From Ensifer sp. LCM 4579 (GTDB lineage Bacteria > Pseudomonadota > Alphaproteobacteria > Rhizobiales > Rhizobiaceae): DNA of 64,000 bases. The stretch is taken from the NCBI RefSeq assembly GCF_001854885.1, contig NZ_MDDV01000007.1, positions 1 through 64,000 of the forward strand. The letters run 5' to 3'. The position numbers were made by a program, and so were the translations under genes. Below the pieces are notes generated by a model. The model saw nothing but the letters and a program-made list of their open reading frames with translations. It ran no database searches and was not told where the DNA came from. Shown one piece after another: positions 1 to 8,814 of the stretch (positions are counted from its first letter, which is position 1; each line of letters begins with the position of its first letter).

Positions 1-550
1 GTCTCGCCCAGACTCGTTTCCCTATGCCAAACCCCACAGGACTCGCATGGCGCGAGAATTCGGAGAGCTATCAAACGAATGTCTACAGACCCTAGTAAGC
101 TCCAAACCGAACACTCGGCCCGATTGTATACAAATTCCCTGGCAACATACGGCATTTTGGGGGGAAGACGGAGTTGCGCACAGAATATTGGGAGTCGATG
201 TCTCCCGTCCACCGGGAGGCCGACGGAATCACCCATGATTGAAAAACCAGTTTGCGATAGGATAGTTCTACCGACCTAGGCTCGGCTTACAACCTCTCGG
301 CAGGCCCTTGCACATGCAAGGCCGGACGCCATCCTATCTTGAGCTGGGCCGTCTGGACGACCGACTTGAGGGCGCAAACCTTCCGTCCCCGCACGAGTGC
401 CGTGTGCGGCTTGTTAGCACCCGAAGGCAGCGCGGATGTGTGCGGCCCAAAGCACCAAATCGAGCGCCGCAAACGCCCTCAACATGGCGGTGACAGCGAG
501 TGCAATGCGAATATTGGCGTCGGCCATTCGGTCACCGGCAATATCACCGA
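1..550. other. No recognisable gene
   Basis: I see no convincing coding region here. The short open frames overlap each other on both strands and none resembles a known family. A stretch around 369-412 is loosely similar to one around 1930-1970 in the same orientation, so this may be degraded sequence shared with the other side of the Rrf2/methyltransferase pair, but the match is too weak to name. Confidence 0.4.
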
Positions 551-994
551 TCACGGAGGCGATGGCGAACCCCCAGTACAACGCATGTCGAAGCGTCTGG
601 CGAGTTCCGCTAGGCTGACCTCCCGGAGACGGCCGATCAACAATGCCTCAGCCTCACGCATGGCGCCTTCGACCGCCTCGTTGACGACCTTCTCGACGGC
701 GCAGTCGGGGTTGGGATGCTCGCTGCCGATGGCGAAGATGCGCGGACCTCCCACTGCCCGATGAACATCGAGCAGCGACACTTTCGACAGGTCCATGGCG
801 ATCGACCAGCCGCCGCCGTGCCCTTTCTCCGATCGCACATAACCCGCATTACGCAGGCCTGCCATCGTACGGCGTACGACCGCCGGGTTGGTCCCAAGCA
901 TGCGCGCGACCACCTCGGACGTCATCGGTCCATCGTGGCGTGCCATGTGGAGCAACACATGGAGCATGCGGGAAAGGCGGCTGTCGTTGCGCAC
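551..994 (-). CDS. Rrf2 family transcriptional regulator
   Basis: A 147-residue protein with an N-terminal winged helix-turn-helix of the Rrf2/YwnA type (about residues 5-65, including TNPAVVRRTMAGLRNAGYV and the GHGGGW wing). It probably acts as a dimeric repressor. Only two cysteines are visible (in NPDC and DMRC), so the three-cysteine Fe-S cluster of IscR/NsrR-type members appears absent, and a non-Fe-S ligand or redox mode is more likely. It is divergent from the methyltransferase at 1081, and the 86-bp gap between them holds an imperfect palindrome that is its most likely operator. Family assignment is firm; the signal sensed is unknown. Confidence 0.85.
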   Translation of the reverse strand: MRNDSRLSRMLHVLLHMARHDGPMTSEVVARMLGTNPAVVRRTMAGLRNAGYVRSEKGHGGGWSIAMDLSKVSLLDVHRAVGGPRIFAIGSEHPNPDCAVEKVVNEAVEGAMREAEALLIGRLREVSLAELARRFDMRCTGGSPSPP

Positions 995-1043
995 GGTTTC
1001 ATCCTTTGCACGGTGGAGTGGATTGGCAGCATCGGCAGCTCAC

Positions 1044-1060
1044 GTTACATTAAATGTTAC
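1044..1060. promoter_or_regulatory. Candidate Rrf2 operator (palindrome)
   Basis: GTTACAT-TAA-ATGTTAC forms a 17-bp imperfect dyad with one mismatched pair. GTTACAT also recurs directly at 1056-1062, giving a 12-bp direct repeat. It sits between the divergent Rrf2 and methyltransferase genes, 20 bp before the methyltransferase start, where bound repressor would block both promoters. Confidence 0.5.
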
Positions 1061-1080
1061 ATGATTTGGAGAGGCGTGAC

Positions 1081-1860
1081 ATGCGTGAATTCGAGAACCC
1101 CGATCATTGGGATACTGCCGCTCGGCAATACGAGAAGACCGCACACCCCTTCACTGCGCGCTATGCCGAAGCGGCGTTGGCACGCGTGCCGCTGACCTCG
1201 GAGGCTCGAGTCCTGGATGTCGCGGCCGGCACTGGCGCATTGGCGCTGGCTGCGGCGCGCACGGGCGCTCAGGTGCTCGCGACCGACTTCTCGCCCGGCA
1301 TGGTCGCCCGCGTCGCGGCTGCCCGTCTGCCCAATGTGGAGGCGCGCGTCATGGATGGGCAGAAGCTCGACCTTCCTGACGCCGGTTTCGACGCAGTCTT
1401 CTCGATATTCGGCGTGATCATGTTCCCCGACTGGCGCAAGGGTCTCGCGGAGATGGCGCGAGTGACTCGTCCGGGTGGATATGGTGTGGTCGCAACCTGG
1501 CAGAGTCGTGGCGCGGCGACGTTTCTGCTGCTGGGCCAGATCCGCCAGACGCTGTTTCCTGACCTTCAGAGCATGGCGATGCCGGAAGCCGTCCAGGCGC
1601 TAAACGATCCGAATGATTTCGCGCAGGAACTGATCGATGCAGGCTATCGGGATCCGCAGATCGATCAAGTCACATATGAATATGAACTTGAAGTCGCGAC
1701 ACTCAGTGAGCCCGACACATTGTTTGGCATGTCTCCGGATTGGACGAGCCTTTCCGATCAGGAGAAAGCGGCAGTCGTCGCCGAGATACGCAGAATTGCT
1801 GCCGATCGAGCGGTTCTGCCGATTCCATCTACCGCACTGATCGGTGTCGCGCGCCGTTGA
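1081..1860 (+). CDS. Class I SAM-dependent methyltransferase
   Basis: A 259-residue methyltransferase of the UbiE/Methyltransf_11 type. The SAM-binding motif I is VLDVAAGTGALALAAA near residue 45, followed by the acidic end of strand 2 (VLATDFSPGM) and a motif IV/V region (FDAVFSIFGVIMFPDWRKGL). The ATG at 1081 is preferred over an in-frame ATG at 1054 because GGAGAG lies 7 nt upstream of it. It is divergent from and probably controlled by the Rrf2 regulator. The substrate cannot be told from sequence; pairs like this often respond to small toxic molecules, but that is inference. Confidence 0.8.
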   Translation: MREFENPDHWDTAARQYEKTAHPFTARYAEAALARVPLTSEARVLDVAAGTGALALAAARTGAQVLATDFSPGMVARVAAARLPNVEARVMDGQKLDLPDAGFDAVFSIFGVIMFPDWRKGLAEMARVTRPGGYGVVATWQSRGAATFLLLGQIRQTLFPDLQSMAMPEAVQALNDPNDFAQELIDAGYRDPQIDQVTYEYELEVATLSEPDTLFGMSPDWTSLSDQEKAAVVAEIRRIAADRAVLPIPSTALIGVARR

Positions 1861-2128
1861 ACATCGTGCGTCGGCGGCTGAACGGATGACTGCATTCAAG
1901 ATGGTGCAAGTCGCCCTGAATAACGTGTTTGGGGGCGCAAACCTGGTCGCCCACGAGCGCCGTGCCGGCGAGAGCGTGCGGTGCCGCGCCGGACAGATTG
2001 GTAGGCAACACCAGCGGCGCAATGCCGAGACGGAACGTAGGAAGAGGATTTCGGGCCTGGCGCCCGGACCAGTGTGGAACAGCCCTGGCTGCCCCTGCGT
2101 TTTCACTCGACAGCGTGAGGAGAAGGTT

Positions 2129-2971
2129 TTGGCGCTACGGGCAACATGGAAGGGGCACATCAAGCTGGCCGAGCTTACGTTTCCGGTTGCCCTATACGCG
2201 GGAGCGACCACCTCCAAGCGCGTCTCGTTCCATGTGCTCAACCGCAAGACCGGCCACCGCGTCCATCGCCAGTATATCGACGAGCGAACGGAAAAGCCGG
2301 TCGAGAAGGAAGAGCAGGTCAAGGGCTACGAAATCGATGACGACCAGTTCGTCGTTCTCGAGCCGGAGGAGATCGCCGAAGCAGTCCCCGAGAGCGACAA
2401 GACGCTGCGCATCGAGGCGTTCATCGATTGCCCGCAGGTCGATACCGTCTATTTCGACAAACCCTATTTCATTGCCCCCTCCGGCTCCATCGCCACCGAT
2501 CCGTTCAGCCTGCTGCGCGAGGGTATGCGCCGCAAGAAAGTGGCGGCCCTGGCGAGGGCCGTGCTGTTCAGGAGGGTGCGAACCGTGATGCTGCGGGCCC
2601 AAGGCCCTGGCCTTGTCGCCCACACGCTCAACTTCGATTATGAGGTGCGCGCGGCCGAAGAGGTCTTCAAAGACATCCCCGAGATCAAGATCGAGGGGGA
2701 AATGCTCGATCTTGCCAAGCACATCATCGATACCAAGAAGGGCGAGTTCAACCCGCGCGAGTTCGATGACCGTTACGATGAAGCGCTGGCCGAACTGGTC
2801 AAGGCCAAGATGGAGGGCCGCGAGATAAAGGTGCCCAAACGGCCCAAGGAGGAAAAGGTCACCAGTCTCCTCGAGGCGCTGCGGCAGAGTGCGGGCGCGA
2901 CCAAGGCGAAACCGCCGGCGCCGAGCAAGCGCAGGAAGGCGAGTTCCGAGAAGCGGCGCAAGGCGAGCTGA
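2129..2971 (+). CDS. ku: Ku protein (NHEJ end-binding), copy 1
   Basis: Bacterial Ku, 280 residues, a homodimeric or heterodimeric ring that binds DNA double-strand ends and recruits LigD. The Ku core runs from LRATWKGHIKLAELTFPVALY near the N-terminus to about residue 235. A lysine/arginine/alanine-rich tail (KRRKASSEKRRKAS) follows, as in other Ku proteins where the basic tail aids DNA binding. The frame is open further upstream to 1844, but the TTG at 2129 is chosen because GAGGAGAAGG lies just before it and the Ku domain begins there; 280 residues is the usual size. Its TGA overlaps the ligD ATG by one base, so the two are translationally coupled. Confidence 0.93.
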   Translation: MALRATWKGHIKLAELTFPVALYAGATTSKRVSFHVLNRKTGHRVHRQYIDERTEKPVEKEEQVKGYEIDDDQFVVLEPEEIAEAVPESDKTLRIEAFIDCPQVDTVYFDKPYFIAPSGSIATDPFSLLREGMRRKKVAALARAVLFRRVRTVMLRAQGPGLVAHTLNFDYEVRAAEEVFKDIPEIKIEGEMLDLAKHIIDTKKGEFNPREFDDRYDEALAELVKAKMEGREIKVPKRPKEEKVTSLLEALRQSAGATKAKPPAPSKRRKASSEKRRKAS

Positions 2972-5448
2972 TGTCGCTTACCGCCTATCGCAAGAAGCGC
3001 GACTTCGAGGCGACGCCGGAGCCGAAGGGCGGCGCGCGCAAGAAGCCGGCCGGCGACAGCTTCGTCATCCAGAAGCATGCGGCAACCCGCCTTCACTATG
3101 ACCTGCGGCTCGAGATGGATGGTGTTCTCAAGAGCTGGGCGGTAACCAAGGGACCAAGCCTTGTGCCGGGCGAAAAGCGCCTGGCCGTGCATGTCGAGGA
3201 CCATCCGCTCGAATATGGCGACTTCGAGGGGACGATCCCGAAGAAGGAGTATGGCGGGGGCACCGTGATCGTCTGGGACCGTGGCCGCTGGACGCCGATC
3301 GGAGACGCCAGGAAAGCCTATGCCAAGGGCAATCTCGTCTTTGAACTCCATGGAGAAAAGCTCGGCGGACGCTGGCACCTTGTGCGCATGGCCAAGAAGC
3401 CGCGCGACAAGAAGGAAAACTGGCTGCTGATCAAAAGCGACGACGCCTTCGCCCGCACCGAGGCTGAACCGGACATACTCGAGGAGCGGCCGGAATCGGT
3501 CAAAACCGGAAGGGTGATCGGGGAGGTCGAGGGAGAGGACCCCGGCTGGTCATCCAAAGCCGGCAAGATCGAGCGGAAGGAAGCGCAGCCGCCGGCGATG
3601 CCGAAGCGCGCCAGGAAGGCCGCGTTCCCCGGCTTCATCGATCCGGCGCTCGCAACCCTCAAGGCGTCGCCACCGAGCGGCAGCAATTGGCTGCATGAGA
3701 TCAAGTTCGACGGATACCGCCTCCAGGCGCATGTGCGGAACGGAAAGGCCAGCCTGCTGACGAGGAGCGGGCTGGACTGGACCGGCAAGTTCGGCGCTGC
3801 GATCGCCAAGGCGCTGACGAAGCTGCCGGTGGAAGATGCCATCCTCGACGGCGAAGCCATTGTCGAAGGTGCGGCGGGAGCCTCCGATTTTTCCGCCTTG
3901 CAGGCGGATCTTGCGTCCGGCAGGACCGATCGGCTGGTGCTCTTCCTCTTCGATCTCCTCTACTTCAATGGACACGACCTGCGGCCCGTCCCGCTCACTG
4001 AGCGCAAGGCAACCCTTGAGCGGCTCCTCAGCCAGGCGCCGGCAGTGCTGCGCTACAGCGAACATTTCGACGAGGATGGAGATCTGATCCTTCGCCACGC
4101 CTGCCGGCTGAGCCTGGAGGGTGTCGTTTCGAAGAACAGGACCGCCCCCTATCGCTCCGGGCGCGGCAATGACTGCATCAAGGCAAAATGCTCGCAGCGC
4201 CAGGAGTTCGTCGTCGCCGGCTACGTCCCATCGACCACGTCCCCGAAGGCCATCGGTTCTCTCGTTCTCGGCTACTACGACGGCGGCGATCTCGTCTATG
4301 CCGGCAAGGTCGGGACCGGCTTTACCAGCAAGCTCGCCCATGATCTCCGCAAACGCCTCGAAAAGCTGGAGGTCCAAAAGACCCCGTTCGCCACAAAGCT
4401 CGCGGCCGCGGACGCCCGGCAGGTGCGTTTCGTCTCGCCCGAGCTCGTCGCCGAAGTCGAGTTCAGGGCGTGGACCGCGGACGGCGTCGTGCGGCACGCG
4501 TCGTTCCGGGGCTTACGCGAAGACAAGAAGCCGAAGGATGTCGTTCGGGAAACGGCCGGCGCCGGTCCGGCTATCAAAGCGACGCCCGCGGTGCGGCTGA
4601 CGCATCCTGACCGCCTCTACTGGAAAGATGCCGGCGTCACCAAACAAGGCCTTGCCGATTACTACTGCGATGTCTGGCCCTTCATCGGTCCCTATATCGT
4701 CAACCGTCCCCTCGCTCTGGTGCGCTGTCCGGACGGCGTCGGAGGCAGCTGCTTTTTCCAGAAGCACGCCTGGCGCGGTCAGGCCAAGGAGATCCTCAAG
4801 GCAGTCGATCCCGAGGACGACGAGCCGATCATTGCCATCGACGGCCTTCCCGGGCTGATCGGGCTCGTTCAGGGCGGGGTGCTGGAGATCCATCCCTGGG
4901 GATCGCAGCTTAACGAGCTCGATCGGCCCGACATGATCATCATGGACCTGGATCCCGGGCCGGGTGTGGAGTGGGCGGCGGTGATCGAGGCGGCCCAGGA
5001 AGTGCGCGCGCGTCTTGCCGACGCGGGACTTGTCAGCTTCGTCAAGACCTCGGGAGGCAAGGGGCTGCATGTCGTCGCGCCGCTCACACCAAAGGCGGAC
5101 TGGCAGGAGGTCAAGGCGTTCACCAAGAGCATCGCCGACGCGATGGCCGCCGATGATCCCGACCGGTACGTCGCGACAGTCACCAAGGCGAAGCGCAAGG
5201 GCAAGATTCTCGTCGACTACCTGCGAAATGCCCGCGGTTCGACCGCCGTTGCCCCCTATTCGACCCGGGCCCGGGAGGGAGCGGCGGTGTCGATGCCGTC
5301 GGGCTGGGATGAGCTCAGCCCGGCGGTCGGACCGGACTACTTCACGGTTGAAAATGCGCTGCCGCGACTGAACGCGCTCGACGCTGATCCCTGGGCGGAT
5401 TTCTGGAAGTCGGCGGCGACCCCTTCGGCCGAGCAAAAACGACCCTAA
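2971..5448 (+). CDS. ligD: Multifunctional NHEJ DNA ligase LigD
   Basis: An 825-residue LigD with the domain order phosphoesterase, ligase, polymerase. The 3'-phosphoesterase domain (about 25-145) shows H42 and D44 in HYDLRLEMDG and the HVEDHPLEY motif. The ATP-dependent ligase domain has its nucleotidyl-lysine at K245 in EIKFDGYRL, followed by an OB fold to about 510. The primase-polymerase domain (about 540-805) has the metal-binding acidic pair D659/D661 in MDLDPGPG. It joins ends held by Ku after trimming or filling. Gene order ku-ligD with overlapping stop/start is standard. Nothing looks broken. Confidence 0.95.
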   Translation: MSLTAYRKKRDFEATPEPKGGARKKPAGDSFVIQKHAATRLHYDLRLEMDGVLKSWAVTKGPSLVPGEKRLAVHVEDHPLEYGDFEGTIPKKEYGGGTVIVWDRGRWTPIGDARKAYAKGNLVFELHGEKLGGRWHLVRMAKKPRDKKENWLLIKSDDAFARTEAEPDILEERPESVKTGRVIGEVEGEDPGWSSKAGKIERKEAQPPAMPKRARKAAFPGFIDPALATLKASPPSGSNWLHEIKFDGYRLQAHVRNGKASLLTRSGLDWTGKFGAAIAKALTKLPVEDAILDGEAIVEGAAGASDFSALQADLASGRTDRLVLFLFDLLYFNGHDLRPVPLTERKATLERLLSQAPAVLRYSEHFDEDGDLILRHACRLSLEGVVSKNRTAPYRSGRGNDCIKAKCSQRQEFVVAGYVPSTTSPKAIGSLVLGYYDGGDLVYAGKVGTGFTSKLAHDLRKRLEKLEVQKTPFATKLAAADARQVRFVSPELVAEVEFRAWTADGVVRHASFRGLREDKKPKDVVRETAGAGPAIKATPAVRLTHPDRLYWKDAGVTKQGLADYYCDVWPFIGPYIVNRPLALVRCPDGVGGSCFFQKHAWRGQAKEILKAVDPEDDEPIIAIDGLPGLIGLVQGGVLEIHPWGSQLNELDRPDMIIMDLDPGPGVEWAAVIEAAQEVRARLADAGLVSFVKTSGGKGLHVVAPLTPKADWQEVKAFTKSIADAMAADDPDRYVATVTKAKRKGKILVDYLRNARGSTAVAPYSTRAREGAAVSMPSGWDELSPAVGPDYFTVENALPRLNALDADPWADFWKSAATPSAEQKRP

Positions 5449-5536
5449 AGCGCGTCGCGTTTAATCGCATTCCATGGCACACGACAGTAGCCTGCTGCGC
5501 GTCGTCGATTGCGGTAGGTCAAGGCTCTCCTCAGCC

Positions 5537-5647
5537 CTCATTCCTGTGCTTGTCACAGGAATCCAGCCAGCCCAAGTCCTTGGGCTGAAAAGATTCCGCG
5601 CCGCAGACGCGGCGCTGCTGGATCCCTGTGACAAGCACAGGGATGAG
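5537..5647. repeat. RIME-like nested palindromic intergenic element
   Basis: A 111-bp mosaic palindrome. The outer arms (about 5537-5566 and 5617-5647) are near-perfect complements built on CCTGTGCTTGTCACAGG. Inside are two hairpins: CAGCCCAAG/CTTGGGCTG at 5568-5587 and GCGCCGC/GCGGCGC at 5598-5615. Size and architecture match the Rhizobium-specific intergenic mosaic elements known from Sinorhizobium. It lies between the convergent ligD and second ku gene, where it could act as a bidirectional terminator or mRNA stabiliser. Confidence 0.8.
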
Positions 5648-5782
5648 GGTGAAAGAAGCATCTCCCAAACCTATTTACGCTACTGTCGTGTACTGTGATC
5701 GCATTCGCGCAACGCACTTTAGGTCTTTGTTTTCATGCACGTCGTTGCCCCAAAACCGCTGCACACTTTTGGGCGACGTGCA

Positions 5783-6595
5783 TTAGCTCTTGCCCTTCTT
5801 CTTTTCCTGCGAGATCGACCGCTTCAAGGCATCCATGATGTTCACCACGTTGCTCGGCGGCTCCGGCTCGTCGCCTTTCGCGGTCTTTCGCGGCTTCTTG
5901 GCCTGCTTCTTGCGCTTGGATTCGATGATTTCCTGGAGCCGCTCCTGCACCGGATCGCGCACCAGCGATGCGGACCAGGGCGTCGTCATGCCTTCGATGA
6001 CGGTGGTGATCATGGAAAGGAGCTTGGGGTCGGACTTTGCCCCGTCGATGTCCTTGAATGCGTCCTCCGGATCGCGCACCTCGTCACCATACCGGAGCGT
6101 CCACAGGACGATGCCCTTGCCGCGGGGTTCAAGCATCACCGCCCGTTCGCGCCGCGAAAGCACCAGCCGCGAAATGCCGACGGTTCCCGTTTTCGCCATC
6201 GCCTCGCGAATGACGGCGAAGGCTTCCTGGGCGACTTCATCGTCCGGCATCAGGTAGTACGGGCTGTCGTACCAGATCCATTCGATGCTGTCGGCGGGAA
6301 CGAAGCGGTCGATGTCGATGGTGCGGGTGCTTTCGAGGGCAACAGCCTCAAGCTCCTCGTCCTTGATGATCACATGCTTGTCCGGTTCGGTCTCGTATCC
6401 CCTGACCTCGTCCTCGTCCTCTACGGGCTTGTTGGTCTCCGCATCGACATACCGGCTCCGCACGGGATTTCCGGTGGCCTTGTTGATGGTCTGGAAACGT
6501 ACCTTGTTCGCCTCGGTCGTCGCCGGCGTCAGCGACACCGGGCAGGTCACGAGGGACAGCTTCAGGTAGCCTTTCCAGTACGGGCGCGGCGCCAT
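5783..6595 (-). CDS. ku: Ku protein (NHEJ end-binding), copy 2
   Basis: A second Ku, 270 residues, clearly divergent from the one at 2129: N-terminus MAPRPYWKGYLKLSLVTCPV, Ku core to about 215, and a lysine-rich tail (ESKRKKQAKKPRKTAKG) ending in a conserved-looking VVNIMDALKRSIS segment. The start has GGAGGGAGAAG upstream. It faces the ku-ligD operon across the RIME-like element. In Sinorhizobium several Ku paralogues coexist and some work as heterodimers; the close pairing of two different ku genes beside one ligD suggests such a partnership, but that is inference. Confidence 0.92.
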   Translation of the reverse strand: MAPRPYWKGYLKLSLVTCPVSLTPATTEANKVRFQTINKATGNPVRSRYVDAETNKPVEDEDEVRGYETEPDKHVIIKDEELEAVALESTRTIDIDRFVPADSIEWIWYDSPYYLMPDDEVAQEAFAVIREAMAKTGTVGISRLVLSRRERAVMLEPRGKGIVLWTLRYGDEVRDPEDAFKDIDGAKSDPKLLSMITTVIEGMTTPWSASLVRDPVQERLQEIIESKRKKQAKKPRKTAKGDEPEPPSNVVNIMDALKRSISQEKKKGKS

Positions 6596-6839
6596 GTCTT
6601 CTCCCTCCGCGTGGTGAGATCAACGTTTTCGAGCCGCTGTTTGTTTCCATGATCGCCCGCTGGTGCATACTGGCGTGGGTTCCGGCACAGATACAGCCGC
6701 CTATGGCAAATGACCGGGATTTCGCGTCAACGCTGCGTTGACAATGCGTCTGTTTCCGCGGCCTTTTCTGACATGGTCAAAGGGCGCATCTGTTCGTCAC
6801 CAAAGCGCCCGGTCCAGACGGGCAGAAAGGCAGCGAGAC

Positions 6840-7772
6840 ATGCTCGACCAGATCAAAGGCCTGCATCACGTCACGTCGATGGCGGACGATGCCCGCACCA
6901 ACAATCATTTCTTCACGCAGGTGCTTGGGCTGCGCCGCGTCAAGAAGACGGTGAATTTCGACGCGCCCGATGTCTACCATCTCTATTACGGCGACGAAAT
7001 CGGCACGCCCGGTACGGTGATGACCTATTTCCCCTTTCCTGAGATGCCGCGCGGCCGCGCCGGCACCGGCGAGGTCGGGACGACGGTGTTCTCGGTGCCG
7101 CAAGGCTCGCTCCGCTTCTGGCAGGATCGGCTGGCAACGCTCGGCGTCACCGGGCTCAAGGAAGAGGAAAACTTCGGCGAGAAGCGGTTGAACTTCGCCG
7201 GCCCGGATGGCGATGGCTTTGCCCTTGTCGAGGTCAAGGACGATCTGCGCATGCCCTGGACCGACGGTGGGATTTCCGAAGACCATGCGATCCGCGGCTT
7301 CCATTCCGTCGCCATGCGGCTCCGCGACGAAGGCGCGACGGCCGAACTGCTCAAGTTCATGGGCTACGAGGAGCTTGACCGCAAGGATGGCGTCACGCGC
7401 CTGATCGTGCCCGGCGGCAACGCCGCGCACCTCGTCGATATCGAGACGATGCCGAACGTCAACCGGGCCCAGCAGGGTGCGGGCTCGGTGCACCACGTCG
7501 CCTTCGCCGTCGACAACCGCGAAAGGCAGCTCGAAGTGCGCAAGGCGCTGATGGACACAGGGTATCAGGTGACGCCGGTCATCGACCGCGACTATTTCTG
7601 GGCGATCTACTTCCGCACTCCGGGCGGCGTGCTCTTCGAGGTCGCGACCAACGAGCCGGGCTTCGATCGTGACGAGGATGTCGCCCATCTCGGAGAGGCC
7701 TTGAAGCTGCCGCAGCAGCACAAGCACCTGCGGCCGATCCTCGAAAGCCATCTACAGAAGCTCGAGGGTTAA
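6840..7772 (+). CDS. VOC-family ring-cleaving dioxygenase (MhqO-like)
   Basis: A 310-residue protein with two vicinal-oxygen-chelate modules (about 5-135 and 155-285). Likely metal-binding histidines are visible at GLHHVTS at the start of module 1 and SVHHVAF in module 2. This is the layout of the MhqO/MhqA-type extradiol dioxygenases that open hydroquinone-like rings. The ATG at 6840 is chosen for its fit to the family N-terminus (MLDQIKGLHHVTS) and an AAAGG 9 nt upstream; the frame is open further upstream. It is followed by an MhqD-like hydrolase, matching the paired genes of quinone-resistance operons. Confidence 0.85.
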   Translation: MLDQIKGLHHVTSMADDARTNNHFFTQVLGLRRVKKTVNFDAPDVYHLYYGDEIGTPGTVMTYFPFPEMPRGRAGTGEVGTTVFSVPQGSLRFWQDRLATLGVTGLKEEENFGEKRLNFAGPDGDGFALVEVKDDLRMPWTDGGISEDHAIRGFHSVAMRLRDEGATAELLKFMGYEELDRKDGVTRLIVPGGNAAHLVDIETMPNVNRAQQGAGSVHHVAFAVDNRERQLEVRKALMDTGYQVTPVIDRDYFWAIYFRTPGGVLFEVATNEPGFDRDEDVAHLGEALKLPQQHKHLRPILESHLQKLEG

Positions 7773-7892
7773 GCGGAAATCCCGTCCCGCCCCGAGTTTT
7801 TGCCTGGGGCGGGGAAGGAAAAGAACGTCAAGACCCTGCAGCGTCCATCGTTCTAAAGGACGCGCCGCGCTGTCGCGGCAAAGGAGATATCG

Positions 7893-8495
7893 ATGCCAGA
7901 TCACGGCTATGTGCATAAGTTGAAGTCCGGCGCGTCCGGCAGCCCGATCCTTTTCGTCCTCCATGGGACCGGCGGTGACGAGAACCAGTTCTTCGGCTTC
8001 GGCACCGAGCTGTTGCCGGCTGCCACCATCGTGTCGCCGCGCGGCGATGTTTCGGAACATGGCGCCGCCCGCTTCTTCAAGCGAACCGGCGAAGGCGTCT
8101 ACGACATGGCGGATCTCGCCCGTGCGACAGGCAAGATGGCGCGCTTCGTCAAGGCGCTGGCGGCCGAGCATGGTGCCTCGGAAATCATCGGCCTCGGCTA
8201 TTCGAACGGCGCTAATATTCTTGCCAATGTCATGATCGAGGAGGGCATCTTCGACAGGGCGGTTCTCATGCATCCGTTGATCCCGTTCCGGCCGAAGGAC
8301 AATCCGGCGCTCGAGGGCCGCAGGGTGTTGATCACCGCGGGCGAACGCGACCCGATCTGCCCCGCGCCGCTGACGCAAGCCCTCGCGGAATACTTCAGGA
8401 AACAAGGGGCGAACCTTGAGCTCGAGTGGCATTCGGGCGGCCACGACATCCGCCAGAACGAGATCGCGGCGATCGGGCGATTCGTAGCGACCTGA
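7893..8495 (+). CDS. Alpha/beta hydrolase, phospholipase/carboxylesterase family (MhqD-like)
   Basis: A 200-residue serine hydrolase. The oxyanion region is LHGTGGDENQ, the nucleophile S104 sits in GLGYSNGA, and D153 (GERDPICP) and H184 (SGGHD) complete the triad. AAAGGAG lies just upstream of the ATG. It follows the ring-cleaving dioxygenase by 120 bp on the same strand. In the Bacillus mhq systems a similar dioxygenase and hydrolase act together against quinones, so a shared detoxification role is a reasonable inference. No MarR-type regulator is adjacent. Confidence 0.85.
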   Translation: MPDHGYVHKLKSGASGSPILFVLHGTGGDENQFFGFGTELLPAATIVSPRGDVSEHGAARFFKRTGEGVYDMADLARATGKMARFVKALAAEHGASEIIGLGYSNGANILANVMIEEGIFDRAVLMHPLIPFRPKDNPALEGRRVLITAGERDPICPAPLTQALAEYFRKQGANLELEWHSGGHDIRQNEIAAIGRFVAT

Positions 8496-8530
8496 AGCGC
8501 GGCATCCGGCTTGAAGATCAAGGCGTAGTA

Positions 8531-8553
8531 GACTAAGTTTAGTAAACTAAGTC
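8531..8553. promoter_or_regulatory. Toxin-antitoxin operator (23-bp dyad)
   Basis: Two 11-bp arms (GACTAAGTTTA and TAAACTAAGTC) around a central G match at 10 of 11 positions. The dyad ends 22 bp before the antitoxin GTG and overlaps where the promoter should be. This fits the autorepression of Phd/YefM-type antitoxins, which bind such palindromes. Confidence 0.65.
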
Positions 8554-8574
8554 CATTATGCTTGGAGATCATCG

Positions 8575-8814
8575 GTGGAAACGATCAATATCCACGAGGC
8601 GAAAACGCAGCTGTCACGGCTGGTGGAGAGGGCTGCGCGCGGTGAGCCCTTCATTATTGCCAAGGCGGGAAAGCCAATGGTGAAGGTCGTGCCGATCGAG
8701 CAGCCACCGGAGGGTGAAAAGCGTCGCCTTGGCTTTCTCGCGGGCCAGATCCGTGTTCCGGACGATTTTGACCGGATGGCCGGTGACGAGATAGAGAAGC
8801 TCTTCGGCGAATGA
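8575..8814 (+). CDS. Phd/YefM-type antitoxin
   Basis: A 79-residue antitoxin. The N-terminal Phd/YefM fold (INIHEAKTQLSRLVERAARGEPFIIAKAGKPMVKVVPI) would bind the upstream dyad, and the C-terminal part (DDFDRMAGDEIEKLFGE) would wrap the toxin. The start is GTG at 8575, supported by GGAG at 8563-8566. It overlaps the PIN-domain toxin start in an ATGA arrangement, as in most VapBC operons, giving coupled translation and antitoxin excess. Confidence 0.9.
   Translation: METINIHEAKTQLSRLVERAARGEPFIIAKAGKPMVKVVPIEQPPEGEKRRLGFLAGQIRVPDDFDRMAGDEIEKLFGE

Noticed and set aside
369-1970. Direct repeat flanking the Rrf2/methyltransferase pair
   Set aside because: Segments near 369-412 and 1930-1970 share GGGCGCAAACCT and a few more bases, but identity falls to about 60 percent outside that core, too weak to call a repeat or a mobile-element boundary.
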